Assembly (NCBI GenBank): GCA_964426875.1
Contig: CAYRSB010000004.1
Span: 1 to 64,000 of the forward strand
Direction of reading: 5' to 3'
Length of the DNA: 64,000 nucleotides
Origin: Caldatribacterium sp964426875
GTDB taxonomy: Bacteria > Atribacterota > Atribacteria > Atribacterales > Caldatribacteriaceae
The position numbers and the translations under genes were made by a program. Below the pieces are notes generated by a model. It saw only the letters and a list, made by a program, of their open reading frames with translations. It did not search any database and had not been told where the DNA came from. Positions within the stretch are counted from its first letter, which is position 1. Every line of letters begins with the position of its first letter. Below, piece by piece: positions 16,721-25,417 of the stretch.

Positions 16721-17600
16721 GGAAATTCTTGAGAAAAATGCCCAACTCATTGAAAATTTCATGGTAAACCACCTCACCAAAGAGGGAGTACCACCCATTC
16801 TCTGGGAATCCGTAATCTATGGGGCCATGGGAGGGAAAAAGCTCCGGGCTTCTCTCCTTTTCGCCACTGCAGGAGCATACCGTATAGAGGAAGAACGCGT
16901 TCTTCCTCTGGCGGCAGGCATTGAAATGATACATTCCTTCTCTCTGGTGCACGATGACCTCCCTTGCATAGACAACGACGACTTCCGGAGGGGGAAGCCA
17001 AGTCTTCACCGCGCCTTTGGAGAGGCTATGGGTGTTTTGGCTGGAGATGCCCTTCTTGTCGAAGGATTGCGAATGTTTGTGGAAAATGAGGAATTCCTGA
17101 GAAACTTTGGCTGGCGAAAGACTGTCGCTGTTATGCAAGTACTCCTTAGGGCCTTAGGAAACCAGGGCATGGTGGGGGGACAGGTCCTCGATCTTCTGTA
17201 TCAGGGAAAAGAAGGAGTACAAGAGGAGGACATCCTGGACATGTACCGTCGAAAAACCGCCTTTTTCATCCAGGCTCCCATCCTCTGCGGAAGTATTCTG
17301 GGCGATGCTTCGAAGAAGGAACAAAAAGTCCTGGCTCAGTTTGGTCTCCTGGTTGGAGAGTGCTTCCAGATCAAAGACGACATCCTCGATGTGATTCAAG
17401 AGAGCACCCGCTTGGGAAAGACTGCCGGGAAGGACCTTGCTCAGGGCAAGGCTACTCTCGTTCGGGTGAGGGGAACACAAGAAGCGGAAAAGATCATGCA
17501 GGATAAGTTTCAGACAGCCTACCGTATTCTTGAGTCCCTCTCTCGGGACTTCTCCCTTCTTCTTGCCCTTTCTCACTTTGTGGTGACTCGAGAATATTGA
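16710..17600 (+). CDS. ispA: Short-chain polyprenyl diphosphate synthase (FPP/GGPP type)
   Basis: This enzyme condenses IPP with allylic diphosphates. The first aspartate-rich motif reads HDDLPCIDNDDFRRGKPS and the second QIKDDILD. The C-terminal region is shorter than in long-chain synthases, so farnesyl or geranylgeranyl diphosphate is the likely product. I chose ATG 16710, overlapping nusB by 11 bases, over an in-frame start at 16692. Length 296 residues. Together with dxr, ispG, ispH and uppS elsewhere in the window it feeds undecaprenyl carrier lipid synthesis. xseB and dxs, often adjacent, are absent here. Confidence 0.9.
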   Translation: MFVEEILEKNAQLIENFMVNHLTKEGVPPILWESVIYGAMGGKKLRASLLFATAGAYRIEEERVLPLAAGIEMIHSFSLVHDDLPCIDNDDFRRGKPSLHRAFGEAMGVLAGDALLVEGLRMFVENEEFLRNFGWRKTVAVMQVLLRALGNQGMVGGQVLDLLYQGKEGVQEEDILDMYRRKTAFFIQAPILCGSILGDASKKEQKVLAQFGLLVGECFQIKDDILDVIQESTRLGKTAGKDLAQGKATLVRVRGTQEAEKIMQDKFQTAYRILESLSRDFSLLLALSHFVVTREY

Positions 17601-17602
17601 GG

Positions 17603-18424
17603 ATGAAAAGAATCCGCCTCGATATCCTTTTGGTAGAAAGGGGACTCTGCGAAAGCAGAGAAAAGGCTCAACGCCTCATTCTTGAAGGCAGGGTCAGAGT
17701 TGAGGGGATTCAAAACATTCTCAAGCCCTCTCTCCTTCTTCCCCGGGATGCTAACCTCTCCATCCTTGAGCTCCCTAAGTATGTGAGTCGGGGTGGAGAG
17801 AAACTGGAGTGGGCCCTCCGAGAATTCTCCTTCAACCCCTCGGGTCTTGTCTTTGCTGATATTGGAGCCTCCACCGGGGGATTTACCGACTGTCTCCTCA
17901 AGCATGGAGCTTCAAAGGTCTATGCCATCGACGTGGGGAGAGGACAGCTCCATGAGAAGCTTCGTTCCTCCCCTCAGGTTGTAGTGATGGAAAAGGTCAA
18001 CGCCCGCTATCTTTCCTCTGCGCAACTCGGAGAGCAGGTTGACGGAGTAACAGTGGATGTTTCTTTCATATCTCTCAAACTCCTCTGGGAAGCAATCTTT
18101 GGAATTCTGAAAGAGGAGGGGAAGGTCATCGCTCTGGTAAAGCCCCAATTCGAGGCCGGAAGAGAAAAGGTGAAAAAGGGTGTAGTTAAGGACCCTAAGG
18201 TTCATGAGGAAGTCCTTGAGGGAGTTCTCAAGGCTGCCGAAAGAAAAGGATTTGCGCTCTTGGGACTCACTTTTTCACCCCTCCTTGGCCCGGAAGGCAA
18301 TACGGAGTTCTTCGCTTATCTTGGGAGGCGAGGGCCATCCTTAACGGAGATGGAAAGAAGAAGTATAATACTTAGAGTGGTGGAAAGGGCTCACGAGTTT
18401 TTTAGGGATTGGAGAGAGAGCTAA
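17603..18424 (+). CDS. tlyA: TlyA family S4-domain rRNA 2'-O-methyltransferase
   Basis: Residues 4-60 form an S4 RNA-binding domain (RLDILLVERGLCESREKAQR). This is followed by a Rossmann methyltransferase with an SAM-binding DIGASTGGFTDCLL and the catalytic K-D-K-type residues in VDVSFISLKLL and LVKPQFEAGRE. TlyA methylates riboses in 16S and 23S rRNA. ATG 17603, three bases after the prenyl synthase stop, gives 273 residues; TTG 17597 adds two. The tlyA-nadK-recN order is widespread in Gram-positive and related bacteria. Confidence 0.93.
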   Translation: MKRIRLDILLVERGLCESREKAQRLILEGRVRVEGIQNILKPSLLLPRDANLSILELPKYVSRGGEKLEWALREFSFNPSGLVFADIGASTGGFTDCLLKHGASKVYAIDVGRGQLHEKLRSSPQVVVMEKVNARYLSSAQLGEQVDGVTVDVSFISLKLLWEAIFGILKEEGKVIALVKPQFEAGREKVKKGVVKDPKVHEEVLEGVLKAAERKGFALLGLTFSPLLGPEGNTEFFAYLGRRGPSLTEMERRSIILRVVERAHEFFRDWRES

Positions 18425-18427
18425 GGG

Positions 18428-18931
18428 ATGATTCTTGTGCTTCTTGCCGTTGTTGCTGCGGTTACCGTCTTAGTCACTCTTTCTGTTTGGACATGGCTGA
18501 GGAAGAGAAAATTCAAGAGTGTAATGCGTCGGGCACGCCTTTTGGAAAAGAGAGCCTTAGGATTCCTTGAAGAGAAGGGTTTTCAGTATCTGGGGGAACA
18601 GGTGGAGCGAGCCTCTTTCTTTTTCCTTAACGGGAAGAGGGTACCATTCCGGGTTCGGGCTGATTACCTTCTTAAGCGACGGGGAAGAAAGTATATCGTT
18701 GAGATAAAGACGGGGAAACAAAGCGAAAGCCCTGAAAACCCTAACGTTCGGAGGCAACTCCTTGAGTATGCTTTGCTTTTTGCTCCGTGGCCGGTACTCC
18801 TGGTCGACGGGGAAAAGCAGAGAGTGTATGAAGTGCGCTTCCCCAGGGTGGCTTCCCTGAAGGACCGTTGGGTGTGGGCTCTCTTGTTTCTCCTGGGATT
18901 CGTGGTGGGACGATGGAGCAAAGGCCTATAA
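18428..18931 (+). CDS. Membrane-anchored nuclease-like protein, unrecognised family
   Basis: The 167-residue product has a membrane helix at each end (about residues 2-22 and 148-163). Between them lies a soluble domain with an alternating pattern typical of the PD-(D/E)XK nuclease fold: a glutamate-bearing helix near residue 40, RADYLLKR, then KYIVEIKTGKQ (the ExK pair) and RRQLLEYALLF. Such a core occurs in nuclease-related domains and Holliday-junction-like resolvases. Whether it cuts DNA is not known. It sits between tlyA and nadK, four bases after tlyA and overlapping nadK. The PD-(D/E)XK call is inference from motif spacing. Confidence 0.65.
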   Translation: MILVLLAVVAAVTVLVTLSVWTWLRKRKFKSVMRRARLLEKRALGFLEEKGFQYLGEQVERASFFFLNGKRVPFRVRADYLLKRRGRKYIVEIKTGKQSESPENPNVRRQLLEYALLFAPWPVLLVDGEKQRVYEVRFPRVASLKDRWVWALLFLLGFVVGRWSKGL

Positions 18932-19776
18932 AGGACGTCCACATTTTTGTGAAGAAAGGAAACGGCGCGGTTCTTGCGGAAGCTCAGAGAATCGTGACGC
19001 TTCTTACTTTGAGGGGAGTCAAGACCCGTATCATAGACGAAGGTGGGGACAAAGGCTTTCCCCCTGACCTTGTTTTCGTGGTGGGAGGAGACGGCACCTT
19101 CCTTTCTGCCTGTCACCTCTATGCCCCTCTTCGGGTGCCTCTTCTTGGAGTAGACATGGGGGGGCTGGGGTTTCTTGCCGAAGTCAACGTGGATGAGGTA
19201 GAAGAAACAATACAGAGGGTCGCAGAGGGGAGTTTCACCGTTGAGGAACGGATGATGGCCCATTGCCGGGTGGTACACGAAGATGGAAGAGAAGAAGAGG
19301 ACTTTGCCCTCAACGATGTTGTGATTTATCGCGGTCCATTTGCCCAGATGATTCGCCTCTCTACCTACATCGATGAAGAATTCCTGGCTTCTTTCCCCGC
19401 TGACGGTCTCATTGTGGCCACACCCACCGGATCGAGTGCCTATTCCCTCTCTGCCGGGGGACCGGTGGTTTTCCCTGGGCTTGAACTCTTTATCGTTACC
19501 CCAATATGTGCTCACACCCTGTATGCTCGTTCCATCGTGGTTCCGCCCTCCTCCTGTATCCGAGTGGTGCTTGAGTCGGTGAAGGAAGGAACCATGGTGA
19601 CCCTTGACGGACAGCGGGGGTATGTCCTCAAGAGGGGGGAATACATCATGGTTTATCGATCGCCCTTTTCAGCCTTTTTGGTCCGTCTCTCCCCGGAACG
19701 GCCGTTCTATGCCCTTCTGCGGAGCAAGCTCTCCTGGGGAATGGACATCCGAAAGAGAGTGGAAAGGGAATGCTAA
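18913..19776 (+). CDS. nadK: NAD kinase
   Basis: NadK makes NADP from NAD with ATP or polyphosphate. The GGDGTFL motif, GVDMGGLGFLAEV, LNDVVIYRG, and the glycine/serine-rich ADGLIVATPTGSSAYSLSAGG block define the family. ATG 18913 gives 287 residues and overlaps the upstream membrane gene by 19 bases. An earlier in-frame codon at 18868 would lie deeper in that gene and is unlikely. The stop overlaps recN. Confidence 0.95.
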   Translation: MEQRPIKDVHIFVKKGNGAVLAEAQRIVTLLTLRGVKTRIIDEGGDKGFPPDLVFVVGGDGTFLSACHLYAPLRVPLLGVDMGGLGFLAEVNVDEVEETIQRVAEGSFTVEERMMAHCRVVHEDGREEEDFALNDVVIYRGPFAQMIRLSTYIDEEFLASFPADGLIVATPTGSSAYSLSAGGPVVFPGLELFIVTPICAHTLYARSIVVPPSSCIRVVLESVKEGTMVTLDGQRGYVLKRGEYIMVYRSPFSAFLVRLSPERPFYALLRSKLSWGMDIRKRVEREC

Positions 19777-21464
19777 AGACGCTCGTTATCCGTGACTTCA
19801 TCATTGTGGACTATCAGGAGATCTCTTTCGCCCCGGGTTTTAACGTTATCACCGGAGAAACAGGGACGGGAAAGTCTCTCCTGGTCAATGCCCTTTCTTT
19901 TCTCTTCGGCCTCAAAGGGAAGGAGGAGTGGATCCGGCCGGGAAGTCCAAGAACCCTTGTCGAAGGACTTTTCTCCTTAGAGGGACTGCCAGAGCTCAGA
20001 GAGCGAGTTACAAAACTCGGTGTGCCCCCTGAGAGGGGAAACCTGGTTGTTCTTTCGCGAGAATTGGTCAGAGGAGGTAGGAGCAAGGCCCGGATTAATG
20101 GAAGAAATGTTTCTCTGTCTCTTCTGAAGGATGTGGCAACAAGCCTCCTTGACATTTGTGGGCAGAGGGAGCACTCCGCTTTCTTCACTTCGGAGAACAT
20201 CCTCCAGATTCTCGATTACTTCCTCTCTCCCGAAGGAAGGAAAATCAAAGAAGAGTATCGTCGCTGTTTCGAGGCTGCAAAGGCTTTGAAAGAAGAACTT
20301 CTTTCTCTCGAACGTGGACAGGAGAAAGAAGTAGAGGATATCCGGGAGGTCCTCGAAGAAACAAAGTTTGCCGGCTTAACCCCTGAGAACATCCTTTGCT
20401 TTGAAGAAGAATTCGGCAGGATCTCTCAGGCCCAGCAATACCTTAAAGTGATCCAAGCATTCTATGAGTGTACGACGGGCGAAGAGAGCATACGCCGAAA
20501 AATTTCCCGCCTCAAGATGCTCTTCCGAGAGCTGGGAGAAGGTGACAGTATTCCCTCAGTCTTGCCTATCGTTGAGGCCCTGGAAAGGGCAGAGCTTGAA
20601 CTCGAGGAGGCTGCACTTTTGGTACACAGGGTCGAAGAGGCTTTCTCCTTTTCTCCTGAAAGGGTGGAAGAAATTGAAGGAAAAGTTGCCGAGATAGAGC
20701 GCCTCAAAAGGAAGTATCATTTCCTTACTACCCGTGAATTTGTATCCTTCCTTAAGGGTCTGGAAGGAAGAAAGAAGATCCTGGAAGAGGAAATACGGAG
20801 GAAGGAACAGGTGAAGGAACGTACAGAAAGTCTCAAGAAGGAGCTCATGTCCTTGGGTGAAGCGCTCTCTAAAGAGCGCAAAGAGGCCTTTCAGATTCTG
20901 AAAGAGAAAATAGAGAAAGAGCTGGAAACACTGGCCTTCCCGAGTGTGGTTTTTGACCTTCTCTTGAGGAGGCGACCGGACCCTGGTCCTCAGGGACTTG
21001 AAGAAGCCTCGTTTCTCGTATCTTTGAACCCCGGAATGTCTCTTCTTCCTGTAGAAGAAACTGCCTCGGGAGGAGAATTGTCTCGAATTGTTTTGGCCCT
21101 CAAGAGTATTGCCTCTGCCCTTCTGGGAACACCGGTTCTCGTTTTTGACGAAATTGACCAGGGCATCGGAGGTGTCACCGCTTTGGGAGTTGGAGACAAG
21201 CTGAAGAGGCTTGCCCGAACACACCAGGTTATCTGCATCACCCATCTTCCCCAGATTGCAAGTTTTGCCGACCACCACCTTAAGGTGGAGAAGCGCTACA
21301 CCGAGGATCGGGTTTGGGCAAGGGTAGTCCCTCTTCTGTCCCGGGAGGAACGGGTGAAGGAAATCGCCCGAATGATGGGAGACGAAAAGGAGGAAGCTCC
21401 AACCCTCGAATATGCAGAAATCCTTATGAGGAGAGCCCGCAATGGAGATTTTACAGCTCAGTGA
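19770..21464 (+). CDS. recN: DNA repair protein RecN
   Basis: RecN is an SMC-like ATPase that acts early in double-strand-break repair. The Walker A loop GETGTGKS is at about residues 28-35, long coiled-coil arms fill residues 150-370, and the signature (ASGGELSR) and Walker B (VLVFDEIDQGIGG) lie near residue 430-460, followed by CITHLPQIASFADHH. The 564-residue length is complete. Start ATG 19770 overlaps nadK by seven bases. Confidence 0.96.
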   Translation: MLKTLVIRDFIIVDYQEISFAPGFNVITGETGTGKSLLVNALSFLFGLKGKEEWIRPGSPRTLVEGLFSLEGLPELRERVTKLGVPPERGNLVVLSRELVRGGRSKARINGRNVSLSLLKDVATSLLDICGQREHSAFFTSENILQILDYFLSPEGRKIKEEYRRCFEAAKALKEELLSLERGQEKEVEDIREVLEETKFAGLTPENILCFEEEFGRISQAQQYLKVIQAFYECTTGEESIRRKISRLKMLFRELGEGDSIPSVLPIVEALERAELELEEAALLVHRVEEAFSFSPERVEEIEGKVAEIERLKRKYHFLTTREFVSFLKGLEGRKKILEEEIRRKEQVKERTESLKKELMSLGEALSKERKEAFQILKEKIEKELETLAFPSVVFDLLLRRRPDPGPQGLEEASFLVSLNPGMSLLPVEETASGGELSRIVLALKSIASALLGTPVLVFDEIDQGIGGVTALGVGDKLKRLARTHQVICITHLPQIASFADHHLKVEKRYTEDRVWARVVPLLSREERVKEIARMMGDEKEEAPTLEYAEILMRRARNGDFTAQ

Positions 21465-22158
21465 TACCTTCAGCCGGACTATAGAAGAGAGCGAAATCTT
21501 TGTTTTTTCTGGGCCGGGGGGAACGGGAAAAAGCGAAATTGCAGCGAATACCGCTGCCTTTCTTCGTGCCCAAGACATTCCCTGTGCCGTTATCGACCTT
21601 GATTTTGGAAAATCCGATTTCACCCTCCGGAGCCAGCGTTTCGCCCTCGAGGAATTCTTCTTTCCTCAGAAGAAGACCCCTTTCAGCGAAGCACCAATTG
21701 TGGAAAGAGGGCTCGTTACCCTTTTCCGGGAAGTGGGGAGTCAATTTCGCCTTGTCGTCGATCTCGGGGGAGATCAAAAAGGGCTTCGAGTCTTCCGCAG
21801 TCTCAAACCTTTCTGGGAGGGAAAAAAGGTAGAGATGGCTCTCGTGGTCAACTTTGCTCGCCCTTTCTTTGAGAGCCCCAAGGATTACATGACATTTTTC
21901 CAGGAAATAGAGGAGCGCTTTGGAATTAGTTTTTCCTCTTTGGTGGCCAACACCCATCTCATGCACGAAACAGACCAAGCTCTCCTTGCCGAGAGCTTGA
22001 AAAAAACGCAATGTCTTGAAAGAGAGCTGAGGGTCCCGGTGCTTTTTGCAAGCCTCTGGGAAAAGAAAAAAGCCCTGTATCCCTTCATCAACTGGGGCAG
22101 GAACACCGTAGTAAGCATTTCGAGATTTGCCAGGCTTCCTTGGAGAGAGGAGGACTGA
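21442..22158 (+). CDS. P-loop ATPase linked to the oxidoreductase operon
   Basis: A 238-residue protein with a Walker A loop FSGPGGTGKSEIA (about residues 22-34), then DLDFGKSDFTLRS, which recalls the second motif of the MinD/ParA/ArsA (SIMIBI) class, and VVDLGGDQKG as a Walker B-like segment. It lacks the deviant K-GG-x-GK lysine of true MinD. It overlaps recN by 23 bases and ends just before the ferredoxin subunit gene, so it is co-expressed with the 2-oxoacid oxidoreductase. A role in cofactor loading or complex maturation is possible. No specific family is recognised. Confidence 0.75.
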   Translation: MEILQLSDTFSRTIEESEIFVFSGPGGTGKSEIAANTAAFLRAQDIPCAVIDLDFGKSDFTLRSQRFALEEFFFPQKKTPFSEAPIVERGLVTLFREVGSQFRLVVDLGGDQKGLRVFRSLKPFWEGKKVEMALVVNFARPFFESPKDYMTFFQEIEERFGISFSSLVANTHLMHETDQALLAESLKKTQCLERELRVPVLFASLWEKKKALYPFINWGRNTVVSISRFARLPWREED

Positions 22159-22159
22159 A

Positions 22160-22372
22160 ATGGTTAAGGCTAAAGTTGTGATCGATCGGGAGTTCTGTAA
22201 AGGATGTACTCTCTGCACCTATGTTTGTCCGAAGGGAATCCTCAGAGTCTCTTCCTGTTTTAATTCCCGGGGGTATTACCCGGTAGAAGTGTACAACGAA
22301 GAGGAGTGCATAGGCTGTGGATTTTGCGCCCAGGTTTGTCCGGACGTAGCAATCGCTGTCTACAGGGAGTGA
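22160..22372 (+). CDS. korD: 2-oxoacid:ferredoxin oxidoreductase, ferredoxin (delta) subunit
   Basis: A 70-residue two-cluster ferredoxin with CKGCTLCTYVCPKG and CIGCGFCAQVCPDV, each binding a 4Fe-4S cluster. It passes electrons from the thiamine centre to external ferredoxin. ATG 22160 follows GAGGAGG and gives MVKAKVVID; earlier in-frame codons lie inside the ATPase gene. It heads a D-A-B-C block, an order known for 2-oxoglutarate and 2-oxoisovalerate oxidoreductases. Confidence 0.92.
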   Translation: MVKAKVVIDREFCKGCTLCTYVCPKGILRVSSCFNSRGYYPVEVYNEEECIGCGFCAQVCPDVAIAVYRE

Positions 22373-22377
22373 GAATC

Positions 22378-23442
22378 ATGGAGAAAGTTCTCGCGAGAGG
22401 CAACGAAGCAGTGGCAGAGGCAGCTGTCCGAGCAGGGTGTCGCCTGTATTTTGGTTACCCCATAACTCCCCAGAATGAGGTTAGTGAGTATCTCTCTTTT
22501 CGTCTCCCTCAGGTGGGAGGAGTGTTCTTGCAGGCAGAGAGCGAGGTGGCAGCCATACACATGGTGTACGGGGCAGCTGCAACCGGTGTCCGAGTTATGA
22601 CCTCTTCCTCTGGTCCAGGTATAAGTCTCATGCAGGAAGGGCTGTCCTCCCTTGCAGCGGCAGAACTCCCTTGCGTCGTAGTAAATATGAGCCGAGGGGG
22701 CCCCGGGGTGGGGAATATCCAACCTGCTCAGAGTGATTACTTTCAAGCAGTTAAGGGTGGAGGGCACGGGGATTACAAGCTCATTGTTCTTGCTCCGTCT
22801 TCGGTACAGGAGCTTGTGGACCTTACCTATCGGGCTTTCTATCTGGCGGATAAATACCGAAACCCGGTAGAAATCCTGGGAGACGGGATGCTTGGGCAGA
22901 TGATGGAGCCGGTAGTCTTCAGAGAGCCGGAGCTTCCTCCTTTGCCTCCCAAAGACTGGGCTGTCCGAGGGAAAGGAGATAACCCAAGAAAGTGGATTGT
23001 GTGCTTTGACCTTGATCCCAGAGGCCTTGAGGAGTTCAACCTGAAACTCCAGAAAAAGTATCGCCTTTTGGAAGAACAGGAAGCAATGTACGACTTTTTC
23101 GGCCATACCGAGCCGGAGTTTCTCCTCGTGGGTTTTGGAACTACAGGACGCATATTGAAAAGCGTTGTCCGGGAGGCAGCAAAGAGGGGCTGGAAGTTGG
23201 CCCTCTTTCGGCCGGTGACTCTCTTCCCCTTTCCCAAAGAAGCACTCAGGGAAGCGGCACTAAACGCACGGGGAGTTCTCGTAGTGGAGATGAACCTGGG
23301 ACAGATGCTCGAGGATGTGCAGCTTGCCCTTGAAGGAAGAGTGCCGGTGTTTTTCCTGGGCCATACCGGGGGGGTCATACCCACGGTGGAGGAAATCATA
23401 GGGTATGTCCACCAGTTCCTCCGAAAGGAAGTGAGGGTATGA
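22378..23442 (+). CDS. korA: 2-oxoacid:ferredoxin oxidoreductase alpha subunit (VorB/KorA type)
   Basis: A 354-residue subunit with the pyrimidine-binding domain of thiamine-diphosphate enzymes: GYPITPQNEVSEYLS, QAESEVAAIHMVYGAA, TSSSGPGISLMQEG, and RGGPGVGNIQPAQSDYFQA. These closely follow the pattern called VorB (2-oxoisovalerate), so branched-chain 2-oxoacids are as likely as 2-oxoglutarate. ATG 22378 is five bases after the ferredoxin stop. The gene is coupled by ATGA to the beta subunit. Complex identity is firm, substrate open. Confidence 0.9.
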   Translation: MEKVLARGNEAVAEAAVRAGCRLYFGYPITPQNEVSEYLSFRLPQVGGVFLQAESEVAAIHMVYGAAATGVRVMTSSSGPGISLMQEGLSSLAAAELPCVVVNMSRGGPGVGNIQPAQSDYFQAVKGGGHGDYKLIVLAPSSVQELVDLTYRAFYLADKYRNPVEILGDGMLGQMMEPVVFREPELPPLPPKDWAVRGKGDNPRKWIVCFDLDPRGLEEFNLKLQKKYRLLEEQEAMYDFFGHTEPEFLLVGFGTTGRILKSVVREAAKRGWKLALFRPVTLFPFPKEALREAALNARGVLVVEMNLGQMLEDVQLALEGRVPVFFLGHTGGVIPTVEEIIGYVHQFLRKEVRV

Positions 23443-24197
23443 AGGCGGTCTTTGAGAGACCTAGAACGCTTTTGAGCAAGCCCTTTACCTATTGTCCAGG
23501 GTGCCATCACGGTCTGGTGCAGCGTCTCATCGCCGAAGTGATTGACGAGCTTGGGATTGCCAACCAGACCATCGGTGTGGGACCCATCGGGTGTGCTGTG
23601 TATATTTACGAGTTCCTTGACGTAGATTTTGTAGTGGCCTCCCACGGGAGAGCGCCAGCCGTAGCTACAGGGATAAAGAGATCCCTACCAGATTGTGTTG
23701 TTTTCTCCTATCAGGGAGATGGGGATATTGCTGCCATTGGTACTTCCGAAATCGTTCACGCCGCGAACCGTGGAGAATGCATTACTGCTTTTTTTGTCAA
23801 CAATGCGGTTTTTGGGATGACAGGAGGACAGATGGCTCCCACAACCCTGCTGGGACAGAAGACCAAAACCACTCCTCAAGGAAGAATTCCACAGGTTCAT
23901 GGATTTCCCTTTCGTCTGGGAGAGTTCTTGAGTGTTGCCGAGGGCAGCGCCTATATCGCCAGAGTTGCCCTCACAAAGCCTTTCTTGGTCCAACAGGCCA
24001 AGGAATGTTTTAAGAAGGCCTTCCTTACCCAGATGGATAAGAAGGGATTCTCCCTTATCGAAGTCCTCTCTCCCTGTCCCACAAACTGGGGCCTCTCCCC
24101 AAGGGAGGCGGTGGAATGGCTTGAGAAGATGATGATTCCCTACTTCCCCCTTGGAGAGCTCAAGGTGAAAGAAGGTGTATTCTGTGAAACACCATGA
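23439..24197 (+). CDS. korB: 2-oxoacid:ferredoxin oxidoreductase beta subunit (ThDP-binding)
   Basis: The 252-residue subunit carries the diphosphate-binding domain: YCPGCHHGLVQRLI at about residue 24, HGRAPAVATGIKR, and the thiamine-Mg motif GDGDIAAIG followed by NNAVFGMTGGQMAPTT. It pairs with the alpha subunit to decarboxylate a 2-oxoacid and form acyl-CoA. It overlaps the gamma subunit gene by 14 bases. Nothing in the active-site segments looks unusual. Confidence 0.93.
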   Translation: MKAVFERPRTLLSKPFTYCPGCHHGLVQRLIAEVIDELGIANQTIGVGPIGCAVYIYEFLDVDFVVASHGRAPAVATGIKRSLPDCVVFSYQGDGDIAAIGTSEIVHAANRGECITAFFVNNAVFGMTGGQMAPTTLLGQKTKTTPQGRIPQVHGFPFRLGEFLSVAEGSAYIARVALTKPFLVQQAKECFKKAFLTQMDKKGFSLIEVLSPCPTNWGLSPREAVEWLEKMMIPYFPLGELKVKEGVFCETP

Positions 24198-24765
24198 AAT
24201 ACTTGTTGCCGGTTTTGGAGGACAGGGGATTCTTTTTCTGGGGAGGGTCTTGGCCATTGCAGGAATGTTTGAGGGGTATGAGGTGAGCTGGTATCCATCC
24301 TATGGGCCGGAGATGCGGGGGGGAACGGCTAACTGTACGGTCATCGTCTCGGAGGAAGAAATCGGTGCTACGATTTCTGACTATCCCGATATTTGCATTG
24401 TTATGAACGAACCCTCCTTTCACCGCTTTACCCCCGTTGTTCGTTCTGGGGGTCTTCTTGTGGTGAATGCCTCTCTGGTTCGTCCGCAATGCGGACGAAA
24501 GGATGTAGAAGTGCTCTCTGTCCCGGCCAACGATCTTGCCCGGATTCACCTTGAGGGTGCTGAGGTTGCGAACACCATCGTTCTTGGCGCTCTCCTGGCC
24601 CGGAAGCCCATCGTTCGTGAAGAGAATGTTCAAAAAGCCCTTTCAGAGTGTCTGCGAGGCAAAAAAGCGCACATTCTTACTCTCAACTTCAGGGCACTCG
24701 AGGTGGGGAGGGAATTCATTGAGAAAGGGGCGGAAAGCTATGCTTGTGAGAGACCGAATGAGTAA
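24184..24765 (+). CDS. korC: 2-oxoacid:ferredoxin oxidoreductase gamma subunit
   Basis: A gamma-domain protein of 193 residues with the expected GFGGQGILFLGRVLA loop (compare the altered loop of the iorB product at the left end) and SWYPSYGPEMRGGTANCTV. It closes the four-subunit complex. I prefer GTG 24184, eight bases after GAAGG; GTG 24175 adds three residues. Its end overlaps the CBS-ACT gene by 26 bases. Confidence 0.92.
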   Translation: MKHHEILVAGFGGQGILFLGRVLAIAGMFEGYEVSWYPSYGPEMRGGTANCTVIVSEEEIGATISDYPDICIVMNEPSFHRFTPVVRSGGLLVVNASLVRPQCGRKDVEVLSVPANDLARIHLEGAEVANTIVLGALLARKPIVREENVQKALSECLRGKKAHILTLNFRALEVGREFIEKGAESYACERPNE

Positions 24766-25417
24766 GGAGGTTGTGACCATTCCAAGTTCCACCACAATCC
24801 TCGAAGCGCAAAGGATCATGAGGGAGAGCCGGGTACGAAGGCTCCCCGTGGTCGACGAAGGGAAACTCGTGGGTATTGTCACTTACAATGATCTTCTTGA
24901 GGCTTCTCCATCAAAGGCTACGACCTTAAGTCGCTTTGAACTCACCTATCTTTTGAGCAAGATGACGGTAGCCGAAATCATGACCCGAGAGGTCATCACC
25001 GTTTCTCCCGACGTTCCCATCGAAGAGGCAGCCTTAATCATGCAGAGGAACCAGATTGGAGGCTTGCCGGTTATGAAGGAGGGGAGAGTAGTAGGAATCA
25101 TAACTGAGTCGGACATTTTTGAAGTGTTCGTTGAAACTCTGGGAGTGAGAGAGGGAGGGACAAGAATTACTCTCGAACTTCCTCAAAAGCCGGGGGTACT
25201 CCACGAGGTGACCGAGGTCATCAAGGAGTACGGCATCAACATCCTGAGCCTGGCGACCTTCTACGAGGAGGGGAAACCGGGGTACCGCTACGTGGTGGTA
25301 CGGATCAATACCCTCAATCCTTCGGAGATCGTGACAAAGCTTAGGGAAAGGGGCGTGACGGTGACGCACGTTTGGGTGGCACCGGAGGGAGAAGACGGCC
25401 ATGTTCTTTCCATATGA
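24740..25417 (+). CDS. CBS-pair plus ACT domain protein (AcuB-like)
   Basis: The 225-residue protein has two CBS domains (about residues 1-60 and 75-135, each ending in a GI(V/I)T-x-x-D motif) that usually bind adenine nucleotides. A C-terminal ACT domain (about 142-215) starts ITLELPQKPGVLHEV and often binds amino acids. It resembles AcuB, a modulator of uncertain target. ATG 24740 is inside korC. Co-transcription suggests that it senses energy charge or branched-chain amino acids for the oxidoreductase. That role is inferred. Confidence 0.85.
   Translation: MLVRDRMSKEVVTIPSSTTILEAQRIMRESRVRRLPVVDEGKLVGIVTYNDLLEASPSKATTLSRFELTYLLSKMTVAEIMTREVITVSPDVPIEEAALIMQRNQIGGLPVMKEGRVVGIITESDIFEVFVETLGVREGGTRITLELPQKPGVLHEVTEVIKEYGINILSLATFYEEGKPGYRYVVVRINTLNPSEIVTKLRERGVTVTHVWVAPEGEDGHVLSI

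Noticed and set aside
20556..21623. Antisense open frame of 355 codons opposite recN
   Set aside because: RecN motifs cover the plus strand; the minus frame has no start signal or family.
24160..24633. Antisense open frame opposite korC
   Set aside because: Shadow of a gene with intact family motifs.
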